A stretch of 64,000 nt of DNA. Origin: Ichthyophis bannanicus (taxonomy: Eukaryota > Chordata > Amphibia > Gymnophiona > Ichthyophiidae). Shown piece by piece: positions 52,601 through 63,345 of this stretch. The notes beneath the pieces were generated by a model. The model was not told where the DNA came from. It was given only the letters and a program-made list of their open reading frames with translations, and did no database searches. The position numbers and the translations under genes are program-made. How positions within the stretch are numbered: position 1 is the stretch's first letter; every line of letters begins with the position of its first letter. The stretch is taken from assembly GCA_033557465.1 (NCBI GenBank), contig CM066031.1, positions 1,072,121,640 through 1,072,185,639 of the forward strand. Direction: 5' to 3'.

Positions 52601-52640
52601 GAGAGGTAGTGGAGTAAATAAGCGGATTTCAGGGACGTCA
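51436..52640 (-). mobile_element. L2-CT LINE fragment, reverse strand (locus Y)
   Basis: Antisense L2 covering the endonuclease, linker and start of the RT. It ends near hairpin R5 on the left and joins L2-A copy Y at about 52640 on the right, the same junction as at 41222. Confidence 0.87.
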
Positions 52641-52920
52641 AAGGAAGCAAATAGTAACATGACGGCAGAAAAAGAAACCCTAATAAACCCACGAACAGAT
52701 AACATCCCACAGCAACCAAGACACCATAGGAGCAACCAAGAAGATGAACCCAATCATAGCATTAGCCAGTATTTACCTCATCATCGGGCTCCCCAGTGCA
52801 TGACACACCTTTAATCCATGCCCCAATTTTATCCCGATACTTCAGAGTGATGGGAAGAAATGGACAGAAAACACTCACCACTCCTCAACAGAAGCCAACC
52901 GCACACTGCACCCCCACTTA

Positions 52921-54120
52921 TTGCACATCTCACTACAACACATTAAGAAGAACCAAACCGAGAGACACCAGCACCAACGTCTGCTGAGGTGTGCTCTCAT
53001 CAATGCCAGATCAATATGCACAAAATGGCCAGTGGTCTCTGACTTGATAACCCTCCACGACCTTGATATCCTAATGATCACGGAGACATGGCTATCCGAC
53101 TGTGACAACGTCCTTCTTAACCAGATGTTACCCCCCAAGTTCTCACTCTACACCTGTCATAGAGCCAACCAGAGAGGGGGCGGAGCACTCATCCTCTCAA
53201 AAACTGAACTACAATTTCAACTGAGCAACGCCACCAGCACAACCCACTTAGACACAATCACCATAGTGAACAACCACTGCACAATCAACCTACTCTACAG
53301 AGCACCAACATCATCGCTGGAGGACCTCTCAACAATAATTGACCTCACTTTTAGCACAAATAAACCACAATCCCCAAACTGGCTACTAGGCGACTTCAAT
53401 TTACCTACCCTACAAGATACCCAAGCCACTGCCTTCCTCGAAGCACTTGATGAACTGGGATACAAACAACTAGTCAATGTGCCCACACACGTGAAGGGAA
53501 GCAAATTGGATCTGATCTTCGCCCCACAAATAGTGGCAGATGCAACCCATGATCTTGCATTAGCTATAACACCAGTACCCTGGTCCGATCACAGCTTGAT
53601 TAGATTCCACATACCTACCCACCACTGCAATCAGAACACCAGCAGAGCTACTGCCTTTCTCAGGATACCAGCGAGACGATTTCGGCCCTTTGTTAAAGAA
53701 GAAATACTGGAGAAGGTCCTTCCACTCCTCAATAACACAGCCCATGGACTAGACGAAATGATATCTAATTGGGATGACAGCCTCAATTCCATCTCCCACA
53801 TCCCAGCCACAAACAAAAAACCAAGAAAACGAGAGCACGCAGTATGGTACTCCAAAGAGCTACGATCATCACTCTTCCACCTGCACAAGCTCGAGAGACG
53901 ATGGCGCCGATCACGATCCACCGAAGCACACTGTGCATATAGCTTGCACCTAAAAAAACATCACGAAGAAATAATGGAGAGAAAGAAGCAGTTCCATACA
54001 GACCTCCTGAAGCGCTCAGTAAGTAGGCCACATGACTTATTCAATATTGTAAAGACTTTAGCAAGAGAACCAATACCAGACCAACCACACGTGCTACACC
54101 TGCAGACCTACTCTGACTAG
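52921..54120 (+). pseudogene. L2-A copy Y endonuclease and linker, 399 open codons
   Basis: ALINARSICTKWPVVSDLI, DILMITETWLSDCDNVLLNQ (catalytic Glu), CHRANQRGGGALILSK, INLLYRAPTSSLEDLS, SPNWLLGDFNLPTLQD (GDFN), GSKLDLIFAPQIVAD, ITPVPWSDHSLIRFHI (catalytic SDH): a complete, plausible APE endonuclease. The linker follows (RRFRPFVKEEILEKVL, HAVWYSKELRSSLFHLHKLE) and stops with TAG at 54118-54120. The start is not certain; no stop lies between about 52870 and 54118 in this frame. Confidence 0.88.
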
Positions 54121-56074
54121 ATACAATCAAAAATGATCCTGACTGACAAGAGCACAAACCCCACAAGCCACACTCCATTGCATAAGCCGCCACAGCCAAC
54201 ACCACTGTCCAATTTCAACAATATATCAAACAAAGAGATTGAAGACACAATTGCCTCCATCAACCCCACCACTGCACCCAACGACCCCTGTCCATCGCTA
54301 TGGATAAGAGAACTGCGTTGTGACTTAAGCCAGTTCCTGAGCAACATTTTGAATCAATGACTATCAATGGGATCCTTCCCACAGAGATTAAAACACACAT
54401 CCATCAGGCAGCTATTGAAAAACAACAGACTGGACCCATCAAAAGTTGAATCCTACAGACCGATTTCAAGCATCCCACTGCTTGCTAAAATAATTTGAAA
54501 AGGTAGTCCAATGCCAAATCCAACATCATATCAATACCGAAGCCCCACTGGATCCGTCCCAACATGGCTTCAGGGAAGCACATGGCGTTGAAACCCTCCT
54601 CACCACCCTTTTCAATAACTTAATCTCCGGAATTGATAACGTCCGACAAGGTTTTGCCCTCATTTTCATGGATATCACAACAGCTTTTGACTCTGTGAGC
54701 CATGAAATACTCATAGAACGTCTCAAGGAAAAAGGGATACAAGGCACTGCTCTAAACTGGTGCAAATCCTACTTGTCCAACAGATGGCAACACGTGAGGA
54801 ACGGCACCACGACATCAGAACCATTTCTACAAAAACAGGGTGTGCCGCAGGGATCGTCACTATCGGCATTGAAGTTTAACATTTACATGCAGCCCATATG
54901 TGTCCTGATCCGATCATTCAACGTCGACTGTCTAGCGTACACAGACGATATCCTCATATACATACCATTTGCGACTGACCAGCCAGATTTCTCCCCACTA
55001 ATAAGATGTTTTGATGCAGTCGCGGACTGGCTCCTGACACAAAACCTCCAGATTAATCACAACAAGACGGACGACCTCTTCATCACGAGGAACCAAGAAT
55101 TCACTCCTCCATCCTCACTAAAAGTCAAGAATGCAGAGCTGATAACCAAACCCACAATCCGCTACCTTGGTATCACCTTGGACTAATGGCTCGACATGAA
55201 AACACACATAAGAAACACAGTGAAAACAATATACCACAAAATACGGACATTACGGCATCTACGACCACTACTTTACCTCAGCGACTTTCGAACAATCTAC
55301 CAAGCCCTAGTAATCCCACACTTCGATTACGCTAACGCAATTCTACATGGACTTCCGCAGGCAACGCTAAGCCCGCTCCAGCTTGCGATGAACACAGCCG
55401 CAAGAGTTCTAATCGGAGTATCAAGGACGGACCACATCACTCCAATGCTGAAGAAACTCCACTGGTTACCTATACAGGCCAGACTTCATTACAAGATCTT
55501 AGTCCTTACCTTCAAAGCCTTAACCCTTTGAAGGCCTACTTTAAATTTTTAATCCACATTCTACAGCCGGGTTAATTTTTGCATATTTCAGGAAAATTGT
55601 ACCCGTCTTATTCAATATGTTCTAATAGTGATTTTCCTTCTGCTATAGTCATGTATTATATACCATTTAATAGGAATATTTAGTCAGAAGTTTGGATCCC
55701 GAGAGTTTTGGGCTCGGCCTGGAAAGGGTTAAACAATCAGCCCCCCCTCATCCATCAGCAAGATGATTCACCTCATTCCCCCTAACAGAATCAGAAGATC
55801 CACAATGGCGAACACCCTGGTGATCCCAAAAGTAATGACAAAATGCTCAAAGGCAATGTCCAACAGGGCCTTCATGATCTACGCACCCAGAGCTTGGAAT
55901 GCCCTCCCCACAGACATGCGAGTCATCAATAACCTGACCCAATTCAGGAAGGCACTGAAACATCATCTGTTCATAAGATACTACCCTGAAACCAGCTGTG
56001 GAAACCAGGCATTGAGCAATCATACCAGTCACCTAGAGCACCCTAATAAACAGACCCAGCAAAAAAAAAGATAG
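54121..56074 (+). pseudogene. L2-A copy Y RT, broken by shifts, a stop and a MITE
   Basis: SINPTTAPNDPCPSLWIREL (54240-54310), a TGA at 54358, then SYRPISSIPLLAKII near 54450, a shift, QHGFREAHGVETLLTTL, ALIFMDITTAFDSVSHEIL (54655-54710), KQGVPQGSSLSALKFNIY, CLAYTDDILIYIPFA (YTDD in place of YADD), NHNKTDDLFITR, a TAA near 55184, then ALVIPHFDYANAIL, LKKLHWLPIQARLHYKI. The frame is interrupted at TTAA 55520 by a MITE and resumes at 55729 (NNQ..., later MIYAPRAWNALPTDMRV). The Ala to Thr change in the YADD box is unusual. Confidence 0.87.
55520..55732. mobile_element. piggyBac-type MITE (~205 bp) in an L2-A RT frame
   Basis: TTAA at 55520-55523 and 55729-55732 flanks ends CCCTTTGAAGGCC and GGCCTGGAAAGGG, which are inverted. 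Removing it and one TTAA restores the LINE codons TTC AAA GCC TTA AAC AAT CAG. TTAA duplication and a CCCTTT start are typical of piggyBac elements. Non-coding. Confidence 0.9.
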
Positions 56075-56297
56075 CTAGCCCAATCGGTCCAACCCGAATA
56101 GACTAGAGCCAGAAAATATAGGCAACAGTGCATAAACTGTAGATAGTTACCCTAGTTATATCCAAGTTCTAGTACCTGTTTCACTGTAAATACAATGCGG
56201 TCCGACTGCATGGTATAAGGTTATGTTGAATGTACACCACACTGATAAGAATAGCGCGGTATAGAAGAGAAGTTAAATAAATAAATAAAAATAAATA

Positions 56298-56535
56298 AAC
56301 ATGGCCTATCTAGTCTGCCCTTCTATATCAACCACTACAACAGTCCCCTTTTTTCCTTAAGAGTTCCTCTGTGTTTGTCCCATGCTTTTTTGAATTCAGA
56401 TACTGTCCTCATCTCTACCACCTCCACTGGGAGACTATTCTATGCATCTACCACTCTATCCGTAAAGAAATATTTCTGTGTGTTATTCCTGAGTCTATCC
56501 CCTTTCACCCTCATCCTATTTCCCCTCATCCTATT
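56298..56535 (-). mobile_element. CR1 LINE fragment, same subfamily as 39027
   Basis: The words GGCCTATCTAGTCTGCCC, TTGTCCCATGCTTTTTTGAA and CCACTGGGAG match the reverse-strand CR1 at 39060-39330. Ends in a C/T-rich run before DIRS copy 3. Confidence 0.7.
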
Positions 56536-56539
56536 TCTG

Positions 56540-57890
56540 CTGTCTCGGTGGTCTCCCTTGAGGCAGGAGTTCAAAGTTCACCTACAGCTACCTCAAACGG
56601 TTCGCCAGAGTCTTCAATGGTGGCTATCTCCAACCCATCTCTTGCGTGGCATGCCATTGGATGCACCGCACTTTCTTCTCCTCACGACCGACGCCAGCCT
56701 CTCCGGCTGGGGGGGCTCATTGCTATGATCAGACAGCACAAGGCGCATGGAATATGGTGGCCCATCAACTGCCTCAAAGCTCGAGCAGTCTGCCTGGCCC
56801 TTCTGCAGTTTGAGCCTCTACTGCAAGGTCAGGCAGTATGCGTTCTTTGCAACAACACAACAGTAGCTTATCTCAACTGGCAGGGAGGCACCAATTGTCG
56901 CAGCATAGCCAAAGAGATGTCTCTTCTTCTCTCTTGGGCGGAGGCCAACTTATAAGCTCTGTCAGCCCAGCACATAACAGGGGTAGACAACGTTCAAGCA
57001 GATTTTCTCAGTCGGCACGTGATCGATCCTAGCAAGTGGGAACTCACCACCTGGGCGTTTGACAAGATTGGACTGACCCCAACGTCTTACAATCTCGACC
57101 TCATGGCCACAGCAGCAAACTCAAAAGCACCTACCTTTTTCAGTCGCTGACGGGAGCACGGCTCAAGTGGGCTGGATGCGCTGGTGCAGCCTTGGCCGAG
57201 CTACCAGCTTCTTTATGTCTTCCCTCCCTGGGTGATGATAGGGCGGGCACTCCGCAGGATCGAATGACATCCAGACTCAGTGGTCCTAGTAGCCCCTGAA
57301 TGGCCTCACTGACCTTGGTATGCCAACCTAATACGCTTTCTTATGGCTCCTTCTCTTCCGCTCAGAATGCACCGGGGTCTGCTGCGCCAAGGAACCGTAC
57401 TGATGGACAATCCAGCTCCTTACTCGCTTACGGCTTGGCTCTTGAGAGGCAAAGGTTAGTGCAGAAGGGATGTTCTGTGAGCATCATTTCTACTCTTCTC
57501 AAGGCCCAACGCCCTTCTACCTCTCTGGCATATGCCCGAGTGTGGCACCTTTTTGAATCTTGGTGCTCTTGGTGTCGGATCTTGCCATGGCACTCATCCA
57601 TTTGATATCCTGACCTTTTTACAGGGCTGTTTTGATAAAGGTTTGGCTCTCAACTCCTTGCGCATGCAGGTCGTGGCTTTCACTTGTTTCCGTGGTCCCA
57701 TTGCAGGGTGCTCCATGGTCTCCCATGTGGATGTCAGCTGTTTTCTTAAGGGTGTATGCTCATTACGCCCTCCGCTACGGACAGTGGTTCCCCTCTGAGA
57801 TCTCCCTGGTGCTTCATAGCCTTCCTTTCGAGCCCCTCAAGGAAGTTACTCTCCTTCCATCCCTTCTCCTCCTCCCCGCCCTTCTGGGCT
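56540..57890 (+). mobile_element. DIRS retrotransposon copy 3, partial
   Basis: RNase H, linker and the N-terminal half of the recombinase; the RT and the recombinase catalytic half are missing. Coding wording differs from copies 1 and 2, so this may be another subfamily. Confidence 0.82.
56620..57860 (+). pseudogene. DIRS RNase H, linker and recombinase N-terminus
   Basis: RNase H: HFLLLTTDASLSGWGG (first Asp), INCLKARAVCLALLQFE (Lys where the catalytic Glu is expected), VCVLCNNTTVAYLNWQGG (Asn-Asn where Asp-Asn is expected), VDNVQADFLSRHVIDPSKW. Linker: SSGLDALVQPWPSYQLLYVF, VLVAPEWPH. Recombinase: ISTLLKAQRPSTSLAYARVW, NSLRMQVVAFTCFRGPIAG. Two of the RNase H acidic residues are lost, and stops occur at 56953, 57150, 57268, 57310 and 57606. 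Non-functional. Confidence 0.82.
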
Positions 57891-57929
57891 AAAATTAACC
57901 CGAGGAGAAGTAACCAACCTTTAAACCTC

Positions 57930-59235
57930 CACCATGAGCGGAGATTGCAAATTGCATGTCTTCACCTACCACCAAAGCTGCGACCTGAAATGCCTTATTG
58001 CACCCTTACAAAACATCCTGTATAGATCTAAGGAAGATGTCCTGAGCAAAATCCGACAAATGAACACCGTTAGGGCGAAAAAGACCCGGACAATCCATGA
58101 AAATCAAGTTATGAATTTAGAGACCTAATATTCACCCACCTCCGCAAACGTTCCACAGCCTGTGGGTATATAGCATCATACCACAGCCGCTGAGGAATTA
58201 TCTGTGATCAAATCAGTGCCACAGACCAGAAATAAAATGATTCAGGAAAAAATCCTGCTTTGTCAGATAATGTCCATCCTTTTTATATCACAAAGATCAT
58301 TCCCACCCAAATGAACAAAAATGCATTGAGATGCATTGTATTGACAAGCCCCTAATAACAGCAGGATCAATTGAGACCAGCGTATCCCACACAGGCCCAT
58401 CCACTGCAACAGAACTCCATCTCCGGCCATTTGGACTCGACTGCTCTCTTCCAAAACCAGAAAATGAAAGAATGCCCACACATCCAAACCAGGAACTCCC
58501 GCTCCAGCTGATGTGCAGAAAAAATTGAAAGAAGGAATAATAAGCTGGGAAGAGACAGCCCTGCACTGCTCACTGCACATATCTCTTATAGGCATTGGAC
58601 TGCCAATGGCCTAATTGCTGAATCGCCTGCATGAGAGGCCTTGCGCAGCCGCCAGGTTAGCAGCCCCAATGTGGAACGAACGTGTCCCAAACTGTTACGG
58701 CTGAAAGCCTGCCACCCACTAAACCCTGCTTCAAAATAGCAGAAAAGTGAAACTGAGTTACCGGATCCGTCCGCACGTGGCACAACCAGAAAATACCACC
58801 CAGCAGATGAGAATGCAAAAAAGTATGGGCACATTGGTCAAAGCAAGATATAAGCCCAGGCATGCTCCAGAGATGGATCCAGGCACCTCGATCCTCCTGA
58901 TCCATCTTACTACGACGAATACGCAAATGCATCTCATCCTCAAATAAGACCACATCATCAGTCAACAGTCCCTGCTCTCTGTCACAAGACTTGGAATTCA
59001 CTATAAGCTCATCCCCTTGAAGCACTGCAAAGAAAGCACTCAAAATAAATCCACCTCAAAAGGAGAAGCACATATCCTAGGCAAGTCTAGGAAAAGGGTT
59101 GCCAGAATGTCAGGCCGAATAGTTTGACGCAAAGGTCGCACTTAAGAGGGTACCCAAACTCTCGCAAATCCTTTTACCAACTTCCGAACAGCAAAGGAAG
59201 CTGTAGAATCTGGAAGCCCTTGGACTTTAGACAAA
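57930..59235 (-). pseudogene. tyrosine recombinase plus SGNH hydrolase remnant, reverse strand
   Basis: On the reverse strand the pre-catalytic part reads ASFAVRKLVKGFARVWVPS and RQTIRPDILATLFLDLPRIC (about 59190-59060). It shifts frame to AFFAVLQGDELIVNSKSC, DVVLFEDEMHLRIRRSKMDQ, PVTQFHFSAILKQGL and DTFVPHWGC (59043-58657), the position of the usual GTHSFRIGA box, whose His/Arg are lost. After ARLRKASHAGDSAIRPL comes an SGNH-type part: KWPEMEFCCSGWACVGYAG and CIFVHLGGNDLCDIKRMDII (GGND block, about 58300). This recombinase-SGNH pairing is seen in Ngaro-like vertebrate elements. Many stops; clearly dead. Family assignment is from motif recall. Confidence 0.65.
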
Positions 59236-59430
59236 AAAAGATATACAGTACTTACATAAGAACATAAGAACATAAGATATGCCATACTGGGTCAGACCAA
59301 GGTCCATCAAGCCCAGTATTCTGTTTCCAACAGTGGCCAATCTAGGTCATATGTACCTAGCAGTTTCCCCAAGAGACACAAGTTCCACAATGCTTGTACT
59401 GGGTCAAGCATTGATATCTTCGGTCGCTTC

Positions 59431-62391
59431 TTAATAATGGTTTATGGACCTTTCCTCCACGAACTTGTCCAAACCTTTTTTAAACCCAGCTACACTAACA
59501 GCCTTTACTACATCCTCCGGTAACAAATTCCAGAGTTTGATTACACATTGAGTGAAAAAATATTTTCTTTTATTAGTCTTAAATAGTTTAACCTGTAGCT
59601 TCATTGCATGTCCCCTAGTCTTTCTATATTCTGATAAGGTAAACAATCGATCTACGTTTACCCGTTCCACTCCGTTCATTAATTTATAGACTTCTATCAT
59701 ATCTCCCCTCAGCCGTCTCTTTTCCAGGTTAAAGAGCCCTAACCTTTTTAGCCTTTCTTCATAGGAGTATCCTTCCATCCCCTTTACCATTTTGGTGGCT
59801 CTTCTCTGTACTTTTTCTAAAATCGCTATATCCTTTTTAAGATACGGCGACCAGAATTGCACACAATATTCAAGGTGCGGTCTCACCATGGAACGATATA
59901 GAGGCATTATAATATCTTTTGTTTTATTTTCCATTCCTTTCCTTATCATACCTAGCATTCTATTTGCTCTCTTGGACGCCGCTGCACACTGGGCCGAGGG
60001 TTTTAACATGGTATCCAAAACGACGCCTAAATCTATTTCCTGGGTGGTGGTTCCTAATGTGGAACCTTGCATCGTGTAACCATAGTTTGGGTTGTTCTTC
60101 CCTAGGTGCATAACTTTGCACTTATCCACATTAAATTTCATCTGCCATTTTGATGCCCAGTCTTCCAATTTATCAAGATCCTCTTGCAATTTTTCACAAT
60201 CCTCTTGGGTTTTAACAACTTTAAATAGCTTTGTGTCATCTGCAAATTTGATAACCTCACTCGTTATTCCACTTTCCAGGTCATTTATGAATATGTCAAA
60301 AAGCAGCGGACCCAGCACAGATCCCTGGGGTACACCACTATTCACCTTTCTCCATTGGGAAAATTGGCCATTTAGCCCTACCCTCTGCTTTCTATCTTTT
60401 AACCAGTTCCTGATCCACAATAGTACATTGCCTCCTATCCCATGACTCTTTAGTTTTGCCAAAAGTCTCTGATGAGGGACCTTGTCAAAGGCTTTCTGAA
60501 AGTCCAGATACACAATATCAACCTACTCACCTTTGTCCACCTGTTTATTCACTCCTTCAAAAACATAACAGATTAGTAAGACAAGATCTTCCTTGTCTAA
60601 AGCCATGTTGGCTGTCTCCCATTAGGTTGTGACTATCTACATGCTGAGTAATTTTATTCTTTATGATGGTTTCTACCATTTTTCCCGGTACTGACGTCAG
60701 ACTCACCGGTCTGTAGTTTCCCGGATCAACCCTGGAACCCTTTTTAAAAATTGGTGTTACATTGGCGATCCTCCAATCTTCAGGTATTAGAGATGATTTT
60801 AATGATAGTTCACAGATTACTGATAACAGTTCTGCAATCTCATATTTCAGTTCTTTCAACACCCTTGGATGTATACCATCCGGCCAAGGTGATTTGCTAC
60901 TCTTCAGTTTATCTAATAGTTGTAAGACATCTTCCCGATGTATCGATATTTCCTTCAATTCTTCCGCACCTTTAAATACCACTTCAGTCATGGGTAACAT
61001 CCCTACATCTTCCTCAGTAAAGACCGAAGCAAAGAATTCATTGTCTCTCCGCTATCGCCTTGTCGCCTCTTAGTGCTCCTTTAACCCCTTTATCATCTAA
61101 TGGACCAACTGACTCTCTCACAGGTTTTTTGCTACGAATGTACTTGAAAAGGTCTTTATTTCGCGTTTTTGCTTCCACAGCAAGCTTCTTCTCAAATTCT
61201 CTCTTTGCCTGCTTTATCAATGCCTTGCATTTGACTTGACAGTGCTTGTGCTGTTTCCAGGTTTCGTCGTTTGGCTCTTTTTTTCCATTTCCTGAAAGAT
61301 GCTTTTTTGGCAACAACAGCCTCTCTGACCTCACCTTTAAACCATGCTGGCAGTTTTTTGGACTTCCTTCCACTTTTCTTAAAGCGTGGAATACAGCTGG
61401 TCTGGGCTTCCAAGATAGTATTTTTCAACAACACCCAAGCTTGATGTATGTCTTTAACCTTCGCAACTGCTCCTTTTAGTTTTTTCTTAACTGTTTTCCT
61501 TATTTTATCATAGTCTCCCTTTCGAAAGTTAAAAGGTAGTACTGTGGATTTCCTTACTATCCCTCCTCCACTAATTAAATCAAAGGTGATCATGCTATGA
61601 TCACTATTGCCAAGTGGCCCCAACACCCTTTTCTCTTGCACTAGATCTGGTGTTCCACTAAGGACTAGGTCTAATATGGCTTCCCCTCTGGTCGGTTCAT
61701 GAACCAGCTGATCCAAGAAGCAGTCATTTATTTCATCTAGGAACTTTATCTCCCTAGCATGTCCTGACGTGACACTGACCCAGTCGATATCGGGGAAATT
61801 GAAATCACCCATTATTATTACTGCGCTGTAACTTTTGTTAGCTTCCTTGATTTCTTTGAGCATTTCATCATCCATTTGGTCATTCTGGCCAGGTGCTCGA
61901 TAGTACACCCCCACTGCCATCGCCTTCCCCCTTTTATATGGAATTTCAATCCATATAGATTCTACAGCAGATTTTGTTTCCTGCAAAACTTTAATCCTTT
62001 CTGAGTCAATGCCCTCTCTAACACAGAGCACAACCCCTCCACCAATTTGATCAGCTCTATCATTACGATATAGTTTGTACCCAGGTATCACAGTGTCCCA
62101 CTGGTTGTCCTCCTTCCACCATGTCGCTGATATTCCAATCATATCTAACATTTCATTTAGTGCTATATATTCTAACTCTCCCATCTTATTCTTTAGACTT
62201 CTAGTATTTGCATACAAGCATTTTAGAGAATGTATTTTATTCATGTTAATTTGGCTATGGTTAGACATGGGTAAATTGGGATCTTTAAGCTCTGTCTGCT
62301 CCATACTTGAGGGCATTTGGGCTACTTTACTCTTTTGTGGAACCTCTCTGCTTTTGGTAGTATCCTTCAAGGATGCATTCTTCCGAACCAT
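59431..62391 (-). pseudogene. CR1 copy D ORF2 (endonuclease-RT), few disabling changes
   Basis: Endonuclease frame 62391-61192: VRKNASLKDTTKSREV start, LDMIGISATWWKEDNQWD, IIMGDFNFPDIDWVSV (GDFN intact), LGPLGNSDHSMITFDL (SDH intact). The catalytic Glu of ETWW is Ala in this copy. A shift near 61290 (one base in the KKEP region) leads to 61373-61038, another near 61040 (RQ) to 61000-60557, and one near 60530 to 60513-59431. RT motifs: SPWPDGIHPRVLKELK (Trp for Gly), MYLDFQKAFDKVPHQRL, NSGVPQGSVLGPLLFDIF, VIKFADDTKLFKVVK. Only about three frameshifts and one catalytic change in 3 kb, so a young copy. Confidence 0.9.
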
Positions 62392-62426
62392 CCGCTCTTG
62401 GGCGACTGTCGGCTTTCCCCTAATAT

Positions 62427-63343
62427 CTAGTTTAAAAGCTGCTCTATCTCCTTTTTAATGGTTAATGCCAGCAGCCTGGTTCCATCCCGGTTAAGGTGAA
62501 GCCCATCCCTTCGGAAGAGCCCCTCCTTTCCCCAGAATGTTCCCCAGTTCCTACCAAATCCAAAACCCTCATCTCTGCACCATTGTCTCATCCACACATT
62601 GAGACTCCGGAGCTCTGCCTGCCTTTTGGGTCCTGCACGTGGAACAGGAAGCATTTCGGAGAATGCTACCCTGGAAGTTCTGGATTTCAACTTCCTACCT
62701 AAAAGCCTAAATTTTGCCTCCAGAACCTCCCTACCACATTTTCCTATGTCATTGGTACCGACATGTACCAAGACAGCAGACTCCTCCCCAGCACTATCTA
62801 AGACCTTATCTAGGTGGCGCGTGAGGTCCGCTACCTTCGCACCAGGCAGGCATGTTACCAGGCGATCCTCGCGTCCACCAGCCACCCAGCTATCTACATG
62901 CCTAATGATCGAATCACCAACTATAACAGCTGTCCTAACCCTTCCCTCATGGGGACATGGCCCTGGAGAAACTTCCTCGGTGCGAGAGGGTTTTACATCA
63001 CCTGGAGGACAGGTCCTAATTACAGGATCACTTCCTGCCAAACCAGGGTGATGCTCTCCTGTCACGTGACCTCTCTCCTCCATGGCAACAGGGGTGCTGC
63101 CAGACTGGAGGTGGGACTTCGGGACTATATCCCTGTAGGTCTCGTCTATTTACCTCTCTGTCTTATGTTTTCCAAGTCTGCTACTTTAGCCTCTAGAGAA
63201 CGGACTTGTTCCCTGAGAGAAAAGAGCTCCTTGCACCTAGTGCACACGTAAGACCTCTCACCAACTGGGAGAAAATCATACATGTGACACTCAATGCAAA
63301 AGACTGGAAAGCCCCCATCCCACTGCTGGACTGCTGTCTGCAT
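62427..63343 (-). pseudogene. CR1 copy D ORF1 (zinc-binding plus SGNH esterase), one frameshift
   Basis: The N-terminal 65 codons (63343-63146) have CIECHMYDF...CTRCKELF, a CxxC-H...CxxC zinc-binding pattern like the PHD-type domain described in CR1 ORF1, followed by a short coiled coil (REQVRSLEAKVADLENI). A frameshift near 63146 separates this from 63083-62427, where the SGNH domain is complete: VIVGDSIIRHVDSW (GDS with the catalytic Ser), VLVHVGTNDIGKCG, FRRDGLHLNRDG (Asp-x-x-His). The gap to ORF2 is about 35 bp. ORF1 would bind nucleic acid or membrane lipid; this is not established. Confidence 0.9.
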
Positions 63344-63345
63344 CT

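Larger units (their letters stand above)
52641..56297 (+). mobile_element. L2-A LINE copy Y, near full length, with a piggyBac MITE inside
   Basis: Leader, endonuclease, linker, RT and 3' tail (AAATAAATAAATAAAAATAAA, 56273-56297) in order. Best complete copy of the family in the window. The sequence upstream of its leader is antisense L2, not the GC-rich monomers seen in copies 1 and 2. Confidence 0.9.
59253..63345 (-). mobile_element. CR1 LINE copy D, near full length, reverse strand
   Basis: The 3' repeat CATAAGAACATAAGAACATA (59253-59275, as plus strand) starts the element. ORF2 and ORF1 follow in reverse, with the zinc-binding N-terminus of ORF1 reaching 63343. It is highly similar to copies B and C, and it is the only copy here with both ORFs. 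The 5' UTR probably extends to the window edge. Confidence 0.92.

Noticed and set aside
60092..60445. 117-codon forward frame (similar ones at 23085 and 48595 on the other strand)
   Set aside because: It is the antisense shadow of the CR1 RT and recurs wherever that RT is present.
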